From assembly GCF_014646295.1 (NCBI RefSeq), contig NZ_BMNE01000002.1, positions 683,440-747,439 on the forward strand: a stretch of DNA of 64,000 bases. The letters are read 5' to 3'. Below the pieces are notes generated by a model. It was not told the origin of the DNA and searched no databases. It was given only the letters and a program-made list of their open reading frames with translations. This DNA is from Nocardia rhizosphaerihabitans (lineage in GTDB: Bacteria; Actinomycetota; Actinomycetes; Mycobacteriales; Mycobacteriaceae). Shown here piece by piece: positions 34,380-43,159 of this stretch. Position 1 is the first letter of the stretch, and every line of letters begins with the position of its first letter. The translations under genes were made by a program, and so were the position numbers.

Positions 34380-35326
34380 TCCTCATCACCGCGCTGCTGG
34401 CCGCGGGTGTCGCACTGGCGGTGCTCGCTCCAGCGGTACTGTCGCGAGCCGATTTCACCGCCGCCCCGGTGGTCGGGATGGCTGCCTGGCTCGGCGCGGT
34501 CGCCGCCACGGCCGGGTGTGGCGTGCTGGCGTTGATCGCGTTGGCGTGGCCGGGTGATCCACCGGGAAATGTGTTGGCGGGCAGGCTGGTCGAGAGCTTG
34601 GCCGCGGTCGAGCCGGTCGTCGTCACCTGGACGGCGGGGTTGATCATGCCGGTCGCGGTGATCGGCATGATCGTGCCGACCGGGCAGTTGGCGCGCATCG
34701 TCGTCGGACACCGTGGACGCGGGGCCGCGCTGCGCCGCAGGCACCGGGAACTGGTCGAGATCGTGGGCCGCGTCGATGCCGCGGGCGCGAGACTGGTGCG
34801 GCTCGACCATCCGGTTCCGCTGGCCTACAGCGTCGCCGGGCGCGGCGGCTATGTCGTGGTCACCGACGGGCTGGAGCGCTGTCTCACCGAGGCGCAGTGG
34901 CGCGCTGTCCTGGCTCACGAACACGCGCATCTGCGCTGGTTCCATCACCACATTCTCGGCGTCTGTCAAGTCCTCGCCCAGGCCTTTTCGTGGATTCCGC
35001 TGTTCGCCGCGGCGCCGGCCGCGGTGACCACCCTGGTCGAATTCGCCGCCGACCGCGCGGCCGCGGCCTCGACCGACCCGCAGGCTCTCCATTCCGCGCT
35101 GCACACCGTCGCCGCGCACGAGTCGGCCATGCCGACGGCTCGGCTGAGGTTGATCGACGAGTCGCTGCCGATGCGTCTGGAATGTCTGGCGGCGGCGCCG
35201 GAATCCCGTTCGGCCGCACGCCGCACGGCGACCACGATGCTTGTCGTGACGATGTTGCTCGCGCCTGCCGCGGCGGTCGTCGCGGTCGGGCTGAGCGCGG
35301 CGATGGTGTGCTTCATCACGGTCTGA
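34376..35326 (+). CDS. M56 family (BlaR-type) membrane metalloprotease
   Basis: A 316-residue membrane protease with about four to five helices and the zinc motif HEHAH at residues 181-185 in AVLAHEHAHLRWFHH. There is no C-terminal penicillin-binding sensor domain, as is usual for actinobacterial BlaR-like proteins. It overlaps blaI by 4 nt (ATGA) and probably triggers its inactivation on an envelope signal. The signal is unknown. Confidence 0.9.
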   Translation: MILITALLAAGVALAVLAPAVLSRADFTAAPVVGMAAWLGAVAATAGCGVLALIALAWPGDPPGNVLAGRLVESLAAVEPVVVTWTAGLIMPVAVIGMIVPTGQLARIVVGHRGRGAALRRRHRELVEIVGRVDAAGARLVRLDHPVPLAYSVAGRGGYVVVTDGLERCLTEAQWRAVLAHEHAHLRWFHHHILGVCQVLAQAFSWIPLFAAAPAAVTTLVEFAADRAAAASTDPQALHSALHTVAAHESAMPTARLRLIDESLPMRLECLAAAPESRSAARRTATTMLVVTMLLAPAAAVVAVGLSAAMVCFITV

Positions 35327-35342
35327 GAACCGGCCACGAAAA

Positions 35343-35357
35343 ACTATGCTCCATAGT
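35343..35357. promoter_or_regulatory. Second BlaI-type operator, before the amidohydrolase gene
   Basis: ACTATG CTC CATAGT repeats the arms of the site at 33934-33948, with the same AAAACTATG start and a TA following. It lies 52 nt before the start of the secreted M19-type gene, which suggests BlaI control of that gene. Confidence 0.65.
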
Positions 35358-35408
35358 ATTTTGGCGTGAGGTCATTGTGAAATAGAGCTAGTTCAGAAAT
35401 GAGAAGCC

Positions 35409-37373
35409 TTGCGTTCCAACCTCCCCCACGCGGGTCAAGCGCGATCGAAATCCCTGCTGGTGCTCGCCGTCGCCGTGCTGGCAGCGGGTCTCGCCGGGCC
35501 GGGTCCAGGGTCCGTCGCGGCGGACCCCGCCGCCGAGCAGACTCGCTATTCGCTGGTCAACGGCTGCTACCGGATCGACACCCCGGCCGGGCCGCTGGCC
35601 CCGGCGTCAGGCCCGTATCGGATGCGTGCGTCGGCGCTCGGCGAATATCTGCTCTATGGGCGACAGCGCGAGGTGCTCGCGGTCTCGGAAGGGGTGATCG
35701 GCCCCGCGAAGACCCCGTCCGCCGCCGCCGTGTGGAAGGTGGACGGCACCGGCGCCGGCGGATTCATCCTCGCCAACGGCGCGACCCAGACCAGCACGCC
35801 CGCCACCTTCGTCCCGGACAGCGGTTGCGCGGATTTCCCCGAGGCGCAGACCGGCGCGGAGGGAACGCCGGGTCCCGGCGTCGGCGCCGACGGCTCGATC
35901 GTGGGCACCATCGACGCGCACGCGCACATCACCGCCTACGAGTTCATGGGCGGCAACTTCCACTGCGGCCGCCCCTGGCATCCCTACGGGGTGACCTACG
36001 CGCTGCCCGATTGCGCGCAATACCGCACCGGCACCAATGGTCTGATCGCCGACTTCCTCGACTACGGTGCACCGTTCCAAGGCTCCGACACTCGCGGCTG
36101 GCCCAGCTTCCGCGACTGGCCGAAACCCTCCGTGCTCACCGCCGAAGGCGCCTACTGGACCAGCATCGAGCGCTCGTGGAAGGCGGGTCTGCGCGTGATG
36201 ACGGTCGACCTGGTGGACAACGAATCGCTGTGCGCGATGATGACCGACCGCCGAAACCCCTGCGACGATATGGATTCCGTGCGCATCCAGGCCGACAGCC
36301 TGCGCGCGCTGCAGGACTACATCGATGCCCAGTCGGGCGGCCCGGGGCAGGGCTTCTTCCGGATCGTCACCGAACCGGCCGAAGCGCGGCGGGTTGCCGC
36401 GTCCGGCAAACTCGCCGTTGTCCTCGGTATGGAGTTGTCCGACCCGATGGGGTGCGGCGTGTTTCTCGGGCAACCCGAATGCACCAGGGCCGACGTGGAC
36501 CACTGGCTGGCCGAACTCCGGCGCATCGGTGTCAGCAGCTTCTTTCCCGTCCACAAATTCGACAACGCCTTCGGTGGCACGAAAATGGACCACGATGTCA
36601 CCGGCCTGCTGGTGAACGCGGGCAACTTCATGCAGACCGGCACATTCTGGAACGTCCAGCCCTGCCCCGGCCCCGAACACGACAGCACCCAGCCCTCGGT
36701 GCCCATCGCCGGCCACATCAACCAGTTCCTCGCCAATCTCACCGGCCCACTGCTCGGCGGCGCACCGCTGCCGCTGTATCCGGCGGGATCGCACTGCAAC
36801 GCACGCGGACTCACCGATCTGGGCGCGTACCTGATCGACAAGATGATCGATCACGGCTTCCTCATCGAGATCGATCACCTGAGCGAGGCCACGGCCGACG
36901 AAGTCATGACCATCATCGAAAGGCGTGACTACCCGGGCGTGCTGTCCTCGCATGGCTGGGACTCGTCGAAAACCACCGAACGTGTGTACGCCGCAGGTGG
37001 TTTCGCCACTCCCTATGCGGGCGGACCGCAGAGCTTCGTGCAGGCCTGGCGCGAAGCTCGCGTATTGCCGCGGCCCGCAGGGGATTTCGGCTTCGGCTTC
37101 GGCTCCGACATGAACGGGATCGCCGGTCAGGGTGCCCCGCTGGGCCCCGATACCATCCGATACCCCTTCCTCTCGCACGACGGACGGGTGACCTTTCACC
37201 GGGAACGCTGGGGCGATCGGACGTTCGACATCAACACCGACGGCACCGCGACCTATGGAACCTACGCCGACTGGCTCGAAGCGGTCCGCGTCCTCGGCGG
37301 CCCCGAGATCATGACCGACGTCTTCCACGGCGCGGAGGTGTACTTGCGGCTCTGGGATCAGGTCAGGCGATAG
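35409..37373 (+). CDS. Secreted M19 dipeptidase-like amidohydrolase
   Basis: A 654-residue exported protein. Residues 1-38 are a Sec signal peptide (SKSLLVLAVAVLAAGLAG, cleavage near SVA-AD). The mature part has metal-site elements of the membrane dipeptidase/amidohydrolase class: TIDAHAHITAYEF (about 165-178), a late VLSSHGWDSSKTTE, and FGFGSDMNG. The family contains dipeptidases and beta-lactam-active renal dipeptidases; the substrate here is unknown. The start TTG at 35409 is the only codon that gives the signal peptide; the ribosome binding site is weak. A BlaI-type dyad lies just upstream. Confidence 0.75.
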   Translation: MRSNLPHAGQARSKSLLVLAVAVLAAGLAGPGPGSVAADPAAEQTRYSLVNGCYRIDTPAGPLAPASGPYRMRASALGEYLLYGRQREVLAVSEGVIGPAKTPSAAAVWKVDGTGAGGFILANGATQTSTPATFVPDSGCADFPEAQTGAEGTPGPGVGADGSIVGTIDAHAHITAYEFMGGNFHCGRPWHPYGVTYALPDCAQYRTGTNGLIADFLDYGAPFQGSDTRGWPSFRDWPKPSVLTAEGAYWTSIERSWKAGLRVMTVDLVDNESLCAMMTDRRNPCDDMDSVRIQADSLRALQDYIDAQSGGPGQGFFRIVTEPAEARRVAASGKLAVVLGMELSDPMGCGVFLGQPECTRADVDHWLAELRRIGVSSFFPVHKFDNAFGGTKMDHDVTGLLVNAGNFMQTGTFWNVQPCPGPEHDSTQPSVPIAGHINQFLANLTGPLLGGAPLPLYPAGSHCNARGLTDLGAYLIDKMIDHGFLIEIDHLSEATADEVMTIIERRDYPGVLSSHGWDSSKTTERVYAAGGFATPYAGGPQSFVQAWREARVLPRPAGDFGFGFGSDMNGIAGQGAPLGPDTIRYPFLSHDGRVTFHRERWGDRTFDINTDGTATYGTYADWLEAVRVLGGPEIMTDVFHGAEVYLRLWDQVRR

Positions 37374-37396
37374 GCCCTGGCGCCGCGCGTTTCCGG

Positions 37397-37975
37397 TCAG
37401 GCGATTCCGAGGGCCGAGGCGGTCAGGTGCCAGAGGCGGGCGGTTGCTTGTTGCTGGTCGGCGGGGGGCGTCGACTTCAGTTGCTGGGCGATGCCGTGGC
37501 GTAGGCCGCCGATGACATAGGCGCCTGCGCTGGCGGGGTCGAGGTCGGCGGGGAGCTGGCCGAGGGCTTGGCCGTGGCGGATGTTGTCGGCGGCCATGGC
37601 GCTCATGGTCTCGATGTGGACGGCTTCGAGTTCGGCGAGGTCGGGGTCGAGGGCGGCGCGGGTCAGCAGGATGGGGGCCAGCGGGTCGGCGAAGTGGTAG
37701 GCGACGAAGAGGCGGGTGCGTTCGCGTTCGCGGGTGCTCCAGTCGGCGTCGGCGGGGAGGTGGGCGTCGGCGATGGCGTGGCGGAGGCCGTCGTAGAAGC
37801 CGTCGTAGATCGCGGCGAGAAGTCCGCTCTTCGAGCCGAAGTGGTGGTAGAGCGCGCCGGTGCTCAGCTTCGCCCTGCGGGTGAGCGCGCTCAGTTCCAG
37901 CACGCCGTTGCCGCGGACCAGTTCCTCGCGTGCGGCGGTGAATAGTTGTTGACGTCCGATCGGGGCGCGTGCCAT
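37397..37975 (-). CDS. TetR family regulator beside the dioxygenase gene
   Basis: A 192-residue regulator with an N-terminal helix-turn-helix (ELSALTRRAKLSTGALYHHFGSK) and a TetR C-terminal domain of unclear ligand. It is divergent from the phytanoyl-CoA dioxygenase gene. A perfect 8-bp dyad lies between the two starts, so it most likely represses both. ATG at 37975 stands 7 nt from the dyad. Confidence 0.88.
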   Translation of the reverse strand: MARAPIGRQQLFTAAREELVRGNGVLELSALTRRAKLSTGALYHHFGSKSGLLAAIYDGFYDGLRHAIADAHLPADADWSTRERERTRLFVAYHFADPLAPILLTRAALDPDLAELEAVHIETMSAMAADNIRHGQALGQLPADLDPASAGAYVIGGLRHGIAQQLKSTPPADQQQATARLWHLTASALGIA

Positions 37976-37981
37976 ATTCGA

Positions 37982-38005
37982 AACATAACAGAACTCAGTT
38001 ATGTT
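37982..38005. promoter_or_regulatory. TetR operator, perfect dyad
   Basis: AACATAAC (37982-37989) and GTTATGTT (37998-38005) are perfect inverted repeats around AGAACTCA. The site fills the short gap between the divergent TetR and dioxygenase genes. Confidence 0.75.
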
Positions 38006-38017
38006 CTAGGAGTCGCC

Positions 38018-38872
38018 GTGAGCAGCGAAGTGTCGTCGTTGACCGATTTGGGTGGCGATCTGGCCGGTACGTATCGGCGGACCGTGAGCAGTGGGACGAC
38101 CGTCGATCCGGCGCTCGCCGAGGCGGACCTGGCCGCGGTGCTGCGCGACGGGTACGTCATCCTGCCGGACCTGCTCACGCCGGACGAGCTGGACGACATC
38201 CGCGAATCGGTGCGGCCGCTGCTGGATCGGCACGGGCGCAATCAGTTCGAGGGCCACACCACCCAGCGGGTGTACAGCGTGCTGAACAAGACGGCCAGCT
38301 GTGACCGCATCGCCGACCATCCGCGAGTGCTGGCCCTGCTCGATCGGCTGTTCCTGCCCAACTACCTGCTGTCGATGCTGCAGGTGATCAACATCCTGCC
38401 CGGTGAGCAGGCGCAGATGCTGCACACCGACGACGGCTTCTACCCGATTCCGCGACCGCGTGCCGCGCTCGGGGCGGCCACGATCTGGGCGATCGACGAC
38501 TTCACCGCCGACAACGGCGCCACCGACATCATCGCGGGCAGTCACCGGTGGGGCGATCGGCTGCCCGCGGAATCCGACCGCGAGCCCGTGGTGATGTCGG
38601 CGGGTTCGTGCGTGTTCTTCCTCGGCACGTTGTGGCACGGCGGTGGCGCCAACCGAAGCGATCGGTCGCGCTTGGCGGTCACCGCGCAATACTGTGAGCC
38701 GTGGCTGCGGCCCCAGGAGGCATTCACGCTGTCGACCACCCGGGACACCGCACGCCGGGTGTCCGAAGATCTTCGGCGCATGCTCGGCTACAGCATCCAT
38801 CCGCCGTTCATCGGTCAAGTCGACGGCATGCATCCGAAGCGGTTGCTGGAACCCGGCGCCCAGGCGCTGTAA
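38018..38872 (+). CDS. Phytanoyl-CoA dioxygenase family protein
   Basis: A 284-residue Fe(II)/2-oxoglutarate oxygenase. The metal ligands are seen as HTDDGF (HxD) near residue 132 and the distal His in GTLWHGGGAN, with an Arg (SDRSRLAV) for 2-oxoglutarate. Such enzymes hydroxylate lipids or natural products; the substrate cannot be predicted. GTG at 38018 is chosen because TAGGAG lies 6 nt upstream. It is paired with a divergent TetR regulator. Confidence 0.88.
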   Translation: MSSEVSSLTDLGGDLAGTYRRTVSSGTTVDPALAEADLAAVLRDGYVILPDLLTPDELDDIRESVRPLLDRHGRNQFEGHTTQRVYSVLNKTASCDRIADHPRVLALLDRLFLPNYLLSMLQVINILPGEQAQMLHTDDGFYPIPRPRAALGAATIWAIDDFTADNGATDIIAGSHRWGDRLPAESDREPVVMSAGSCVFFLGTLWHGGGANRSDRSRLAVTAQYCEPWLRPQEAFTLSTTRDTARRVSEDLRRMLGYSIHPPFIGQVDGMHPKRLLEPGAQAL

Positions 38873-38897
38873 TCCGTTGCGCCGGAGATGAATCGGG

Positions 38898-39240
38898 CTA
38901 GCCCACTTCGAGTTGGATTGCGCCGGCGAGGAGTTCGCGGGCTCGGAACAGGTCGAGAGAGCCGCTGTGCCGGCGTTCGCTGAGGCCTTCGACCAGGGCG
39001 GTGAGGCGTTCGGCGGCTTCCAGGATCTGGGTACGGCGTTGCGGCACGGTTCCTCGCCGTAGGGGCCGGGGGGCGGCGAATCCGCCGGGGTGGCGCAGCG
39101 GGTTCCTGCTGGGTGATGCAGTGGATGCCGTCGCCACCTGCGGCGAAATCGTCGTTCTCGAACTCGGTCGACGGGCCGGTCAGCACCTCGACCTGCGAGG
39201 GACGGCTGTGGGCGTCGGTCGCTGAGCCCAGGATGTCGAG
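38898..39240 (-). pseudogene. Frameshifted coding remnant in the 38873-39368 gap
   Basis: On the minus strand one frame reads LDYLDILGSATDAHSRPSQ and VEVLTGPSTEFENDDFAAGG (39230 to about 39110), then loses sense after a CITQQEP; a second frame, one nucleotide off, continues with LRHPGGFAAP and a helical QILEAAERLTALVEGL to a stop at 38898. Together they look like the C-terminal part of one protein with an indel near 39100 and a stop upstream at about 39243. No family is recognised. Alternatively two small genes overlap here. Nothing else is seen in this 496-nt gap except the ribosome binding site of the next gene. Confidence 0.45.
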
Positions 39241-39368
39241 GTAGTCGAGTCACCTTGGTGGGTTTCTGCACACCCTCGGGGGAGCGGGACCAGCACTCGG
39301 GGCCCTGCCGACGACGTCCGATCCGGCGCAGAGTTGATCCTGTCACCGCACGCCACCTGGAGGTTCCG

Positions 39369-40322
39369 ATGTCGGACATCAGCACCAACGCCCACTCGGC
39401 GCAGCGTCGTGTCTCGGTATCGACCGGTGACGGGGTGGAACTCGCGGTTCGCGAATACGGGCGGCGAGACGCGGACCTGACGATTGTCCTCGTGCACGGG
39501 CACTGCCTGCGCACCGCGTCGTGGGCCGCCGTGCGCGCCGCCCTGCTGCGTGACTACCCCGGCGCGCGGGTCGTCTGCTACGACCACCGCGGCCATGGTG
39601 ACTCGGCCACGGCGTCCAGGCAGACCTACAACCTCGAACAGCTCGGCCACGACCTGCACGACGTGCTCGACGCCGTCGCGCCCACCGGGCCGGTCGTGCT
39701 GGTCGGCCATTCGATGGGCGGCATGACGGTGCTGACCTACGTCAACCGATACCGGCACGAGATCGGCACCCGCATCGTCGGTGTCGGACTCGTCGCGACC
39801 GCGGCGAGCGGACTCGCCGACGCCGGCTTCGGGCGGCTGCTGCGCAACCCGATCATCTCCGTCTTCCAGTCGGCCGTCCGGCGCGCACCGCGCCTGATGC
39901 AGCAAGTCAAGGTGCTGGCCTGCAAGGTTTTCGCCCCGGTCGTGCGCGCCGCCGAGTTCGGCGATCGCAAGGTCAGCCCCCAGGTGCTCGCGCTGGCCGA
40001 GGCGATGCACAACGCGACATCGATCGTGACGATGGCGAGCTTCCTTGGCGCTTTCAAGGACTTCGACCGCACCGACGCGCTGGCGCTGTTGTCGGAGATC
40101 CCCACCCTGGTCCTGTGCGGCTCCGCCGACCTGATGACACCCCCGTCGCATTCGGTCGCCATGGCCGCCGCGGTCGACTACGCGGACTTCGTGACGATCG
40201 ACGGCGCGGGCCACTCGGTGATCCTCGAGCAGCCCGCGCGGGTCGCCGAGGCCATCGCCCGGCTGGTCGGCCGGGCGAGCAGCGAGCAGGTCCAGATCGC
40301 GAGCCTGGCGCTCGCCGCCTGA
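39369..40322 (+). CDS. Alpha/beta hydrolase
   Basis: A 317-residue hydrolase with the nucleophile elbow GHSMGG, an oxyanion-hole region VLVHGHCLRTASW, DHRGHGDS, an acid in LVLCGSADLMTPP, and the catalytic His in GAGHSVILEQP. It resembles lipases, esterases and haloperoxidase-like members; the substrate is unknown. ATG at 39369 is chosen because GGAGG lies 6 nt upstream, although the frame extends to 39255. It ends directly against the convergent alcohol dehydrogenase stop codon. Confidence 0.9.
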   Translation: MSDISTNAHSAQRRVSVSTGDGVELAVREYGRRDADLTIVLVHGHCLRTASWAAVRAALLRDYPGARVVCYDHRGHGDSATASRQTYNLEQLGHDLHDVLDAVAPTGPVVLVGHSMGGMTVLTYVNRYRHEIGTRIVGVGLVATAASGLADAGFGRLLRNPIISVFQSAVRRAPRLMQQVKVLACKVFAPVVRAAEFGDRKVSPQVLALAEAMHNATSIVTMASFLGAFKDFDRTDALALLSEIPTLVLCGSADLMTPPSHSVAMAAAVDYADFVTIDGAGHSVILEQPARVAEAIARLVGRASSEQVQIASLALAA

Positions 40323-41456
40323 TTAGGCGGTGACGCCCAGTGGCGCCCGATGCAGGACGAGCTTGGTCGTGTGGGCGCGGTAGGCCTCGGGGGCGTCGTC
40401 CCAGTCGGCCAGCAGGGTCGTGACCGTCTCGGCGGGGAATTCGGTGTCGGCGATGAAGTCGAGCAGGTCCGGTAGGTGCGGACGCACATGGGACACACCG
40501 ATTTTCAGTGTCGCGTCGTTCGCGTACATGTGCATCAGCGGCACCTTGGTGCCCGGCGCGAGGTAGTAGCCGACCGGGGTGCAGATCCCACCCGGCCGCA
40601 GGGCGCGCAGGGCCGTGTCGACACCCGCGGCGGTGGAGGTGCCCTCGACGGCGATGTCGTAGTTCCGTGACGGCAGGTCGGCTCGGCGGAGCTTGCCCTT
40701 GGCGACCGGATACGCTCGGGCACCGAGCTTTTCGGCGATCGCGAGGCGTTCGGGGCGGTGGTCGACGTAGTCGACGACCTCGGCACCGTGGGCGACCGCC
40801 AATCCGGCCGCGTAGAGCCCGATGCTCTGCGCCGCACCGCCCAGGACGAGCACCGAACCGCCGGGACGCTCGGCGAGCGGCCCGACGACGCAGCGCCAGG
40901 CATCGGTGAGATTGTCACTGGCGGCGGCGATCCGCAGCGGGTCGACCCCGGCGGGCACCCGGACAAGCATGTGGTCGGCGTGGGGGATACGCAGCAGGTC
41001 GGCGACCATGCCGCCCCACGGTCCACTGGCCGGGCCGAACCCGAACGCGGCCAGGGTGCTGGTCCGGGTCGTCGAGCACTTGGCGGTGAGTCCGCGCTCA
41101 CATTCGGGGCATTCCCCGCACGACACCGCCCACGGCACGACCACCACGTCACCGGGGACCAGCCCCGTGACATCGGCGCCGACCTCGACGACCTCCGCGA
41201 TGCATTCGTGCCCGATGCCGAACGGGCCGCGGAACGGGACGTCCCCGCAGATGCTCGCGACCACCGGATCGATGAGTCCGGCCCGCAGCCCGACCTGCAT
41301 GGCGCGGGACACGTGCCGGTGGATGGGCATGGTGTCGCCGTCGCAGCGTCCGGCGACGAACGGGCGGACGATCGCGTCGCCGGGTTCCGACAGGACCGGG
41401 TCGGGTCGTTCGCGCCAGGCGAGGTGGTGGGCGCGGACGAGTTGCAGCTCCCGCAT
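40323..41456 (-). CDS. Zinc-dependent alcohol dehydrogenase family protein
   Basis: A 377-residue medium-chain dehydrogenase. The catalytic zinc region GDVPFRGPFGIGHECIAEV and structural zinc cysteines in SCGECPECERGLTAKC are present, and the NAD(P) site is LVLGGAAQSIGLYAAGLA. Substrate unknown. ATG at 41456 overlaps the tautomerase stop by 1 nt (TAATG), so both are in one operon controlled by the divergent TetR. Confidence 0.9.
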   Translation of the reverse strand: MRELQLVRAHHLAWRERPDPVLSEPGDAIVRPFVAGRCDGDTMPIHRHVSRAMQVGLRAGLIDPVVASICGDVPFRGPFGIGHECIAEVVEVGADVTGLVPGDVVVVPWAVSCGECPECERGLTAKCSTTRTSTLAAFGFGPASGPWGGMVADLLRIPHADHMLVRVPAGVDPLRIAAASDNLTDAWRCVVGPLAERPGGSVLVLGGAAQSIGLYAAGLAVAHGAEVVDYVDHRPERLAIAEKLGARAYPVAKGKLRRADLPSRNYDIAVEGTSTAAGVDTALRALRPGGICTPVGYYLAPGTKVPLMHMYANDATLKIGVSHVRPHLPDLLDFIADTEFPAETVTTLLADWDDAPEAYRAHTTKLVLHRAPLGVTA

Positions 41457-41881
41457 TACCCGCGTGCTCCGGCCGCCAGTGCCTTCAGCTCGGCGAATCG
41501 GATGATGTTGCCCGCGGCGCCCCACGTGCCCTCGGGCTGTTCGTGGATGAGCACCCACACCCGCAGCGCGTCGGCCTCGGTGAGCCCGGCGGCGGCGAGG
41601 ACGTCGTCGGTCACCTGCTTGATCAAGCCCGCTTTCCGGCGTTCGGACAGCGCGCCTTCGGGCACGGTGGCGTCCACCCGGAAGCGCGGCAGGTCGTCCT
41701 CGGCGGTGCCGAACGCGCCCGTGGGCACCTCGTGGATCAGGCACCAGGCCTGGGCGCGGAAGAACGCGGTGTCCGGTGCGCCTTCCCAGGTGAGCAAGGT
41801 CGCGGCGAGCGTCTTCTGCAACTGCTGCCGGACGTCGCCGGTCAGGACGCCTTCGGGCAGCGTGAGCTGGATCATCGGCAT
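41456..41881 (-). CDS. 4-oxalocrotonate tautomerase-like two-domain protein
   Basis: A 141-residue tautomerase superfamily member with Pro-2 after the initiator Met (MPMIQLTLPEG), which becomes the catalytic N-terminal proline. Two similar halves are seen, each ending in an (I/V)HE.P.G.(F/W)G motif (LIHEVPTGAFG and LIHEQPEGTWGAAG), so it is a fused two-domain form like cis-CaaD or malonate semialdehyde decarboxylase. The second half lacks an exposed Pro-1. With the dehydrogenase behind it, it may belong to degradation of an unsaturated or halogenated acid or aldehyde; this is inference. Confidence 0.8.
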   Translation of the reverse strand: MPMIQLTLPEGVLTGDVRQQLQKTLAATLLTWEGAPDTAFFRAQAWCLIHEVPTGAFGTAEDDLPRFRVDATVPEGALSERRKAGLIKQVTDDVLAAAGLTEADALRVWVLIHEQPEGTWGAAGNIIRFAELKALAAGARG

Positions 41882-41896
41882 GGGGAACACCTCCGT

Positions 41897-41945
41897 TATA
41901 ACGACTGTTATAGATGGGCGACGGTACGCTATGACGGTCGTTATG
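41897..41945. promoter_or_regulatory. Two TetR operators between tautomerase and TetR genes
   Basis: TATAACGACTGTTATA (41897-41912) is a perfect 6-bp dyad with a 4-nt spacer. TATGACGGTCGTTATG (41930-41945) is a weaker copy with the same spacing. The first is 15 nt from the tautomerase start, the second 17 nt from the TetR start, one per promoter. Confidence 0.75.
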
Positions 41946-41962
41946 GTCAAGGGAGGTGCTGG

Positions 41963-42541
41963 ATGGCGCAGTCGGATGCGCGCGATCGATTGGTGGCCGG
42001 TGCGGCCGACATGCTGCGGCGCCGTGGCCTGAACGCGACCAGTGTGCGGGAGCTGGCCAAGCACTCCGGCGCGCCGCTGGGCTCGACCTATCACTACTTT
42101 CCCGGGGGCAAGTCGCAGCTGGCCGCCGAGGCTGTTCGTCTGGCGGACGCGCTGACGGTGCGTAAGCTGACCGCCGAGTTGCCCTCAGGCCCGGTCGACG
42201 GCCTGCGCGCCTTCGTCGCCATGTGGCGAAAGATCGTGGTGGACAGCGACTTCGAGGCCGGCTGCCCGGTGCTGGCGGTGTCGGTGGAGGACCAGCCCGC
42301 CGACGACGACGAACCCCGGCGCGCGGCCGCCGAGGCCTTCGATCATTGGACCGACCTGCTCGCCGGATCCCTGTGCGAGCATGGCGCGACCGCCGACGCC
42401 GCCGACCGGACCGCGACCCTGATCGTGGCCGCGATCGAGGGCACCGTCGCCATGTGCCGGGCCCAGCGCAGCGTCCGCCCGCTCGACCAGACCGCCGAGG
42501 CCTTGGAAGCCGTCGTCCATGCTGTCATCGCTGTGGACTGA
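41963..42541 (+). CDS. TetR family regulator of the tautomerase operon
   Basis: A 192-residue TetR protein with the LmrA/YxaF-type pattern: MLRRRGLNATSVRELAKHSG, then APLGSTYHYFPGGKSQL. The C-terminal half contains the EAGCPVLAVSVED region of that group. GGGAGG lies 7 nt before ATG 41963. It is divergent from the tautomerase and dehydrogenase genes with two dyads between, so autorepression and repression of the operon are expected. Confidence 0.9.
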   Translation: MAQSDARDRLVAGAADMLRRRGLNATSVRELAKHSGAPLGSTYHYFPGGKSQLAAEAVRLADALTVRKLTAELPSGPVDGLRAFVAMWRKIVVDSDFEAGCPVLAVSVEDQPADDDEPRRAAAEAFDHWTDLLAGSLCEHGATADAADRTATLIVAAIEGTVAMCRAQRSVRPLDQTAEALEAVVHAVIAVD

Positions 42542-42550
42542 GGGGTCGAG

Positions 42551-43159
42551 CTACCGACCGCGTGAGGCCGCGAGCATGGCGTGGGGGCGGACCTCGCCGA
42601 CGCGCGGGCGTTGCTGACGTTCGAGTTCGGTGAAACCGGCCGAGCGGAGCAATTCGGACATGTCGTCGACCGGCCAGCGATAGGCCGATGTCACTTTGTG
42701 CGGGAACATTTCCACGTGCTCGGTGCTGTCGAAGAAGCCGATGACAAGTCGTGCGCCCGGTGCGAGAATCCGGCTGAATTCCGCCAGGATGTCGGGTAGT
42801 TCGGCTGGTGCGAAGTGGATCAAGGAGAACCACGCGAGCACGCCGCCGATCGTTGCGGTGGGGGCGTCGACGGCGCGGAGTGAGTCGACGCGGAACGGCA
42901 CGTCGGGGTAGCGGGATCGTGCGTGGGCGACGAACTCCGGGACGAGATCGATGCCGGTGGCGGCGAGGCCCGCCTCGTGCAGGACATGGGTGAAATGGCC
43001 GGGACCGCAGCCCAGATCGAGGACGGGACCTTCGGCGTCCGCGAGGTGGCGCAGGACGAAGGCGGTGTCGTCGGGGGCGAGGTCGGTGGGACTACCGAAA
43101 AGGTCGATGTACAGCTCGTTGATCGCGCTGTAGGCGGTTCGGACGGTGGCGTCGGACAC
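42551..43159 (-). CDS. Class I SAM-dependent methyltransferase
   Basis: A 202-residue methyltransferase with motif I VLDLGCGPGHF, motif II GIDLVPEFVAHAR, and a later ILAPGARLVIGFFDS. The acceptor is unknown. GTG at 43159 is chosen because SDATVRTAYSAIN is a plausible N-terminus, although no ribosome binding site is clear. It is convergent with the TetR gene and divergent from the DoxX gene. Confidence 0.88.
   Translation of the reverse strand: MSDATVRTAYSAINELYIDLFGSPTDLAPDDTAFVLRHLADAEGPVLDLGCGPGHFTHVLHEAGLAATGIDLVPEFVAHARSRYPDVPFRVDSLRAVDAPTATIGGVLAWFSLIHFAPAELPDILAEFSRILAPGARLVIGFFDSTEHVEMFPHKVTSAYRWPVDDMSELLRSAGFTELERQQRPRVGEVRPHAMLAASRGR

Noticed and set aside
35607..37328. A 573-codon open frame opposite the M19-type gene
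   Set aside because: The composition is that of a GC-driven shadow frame, while the plus strand has a signal peptide and metal-site motifs.
40320..40325. Abutting stop codons of the hydrolase and dehydrogenase genes
   Set aside because: Tightly packed convergent ends are ordinary in compact genomes; no hairpin or other signal was seen there.
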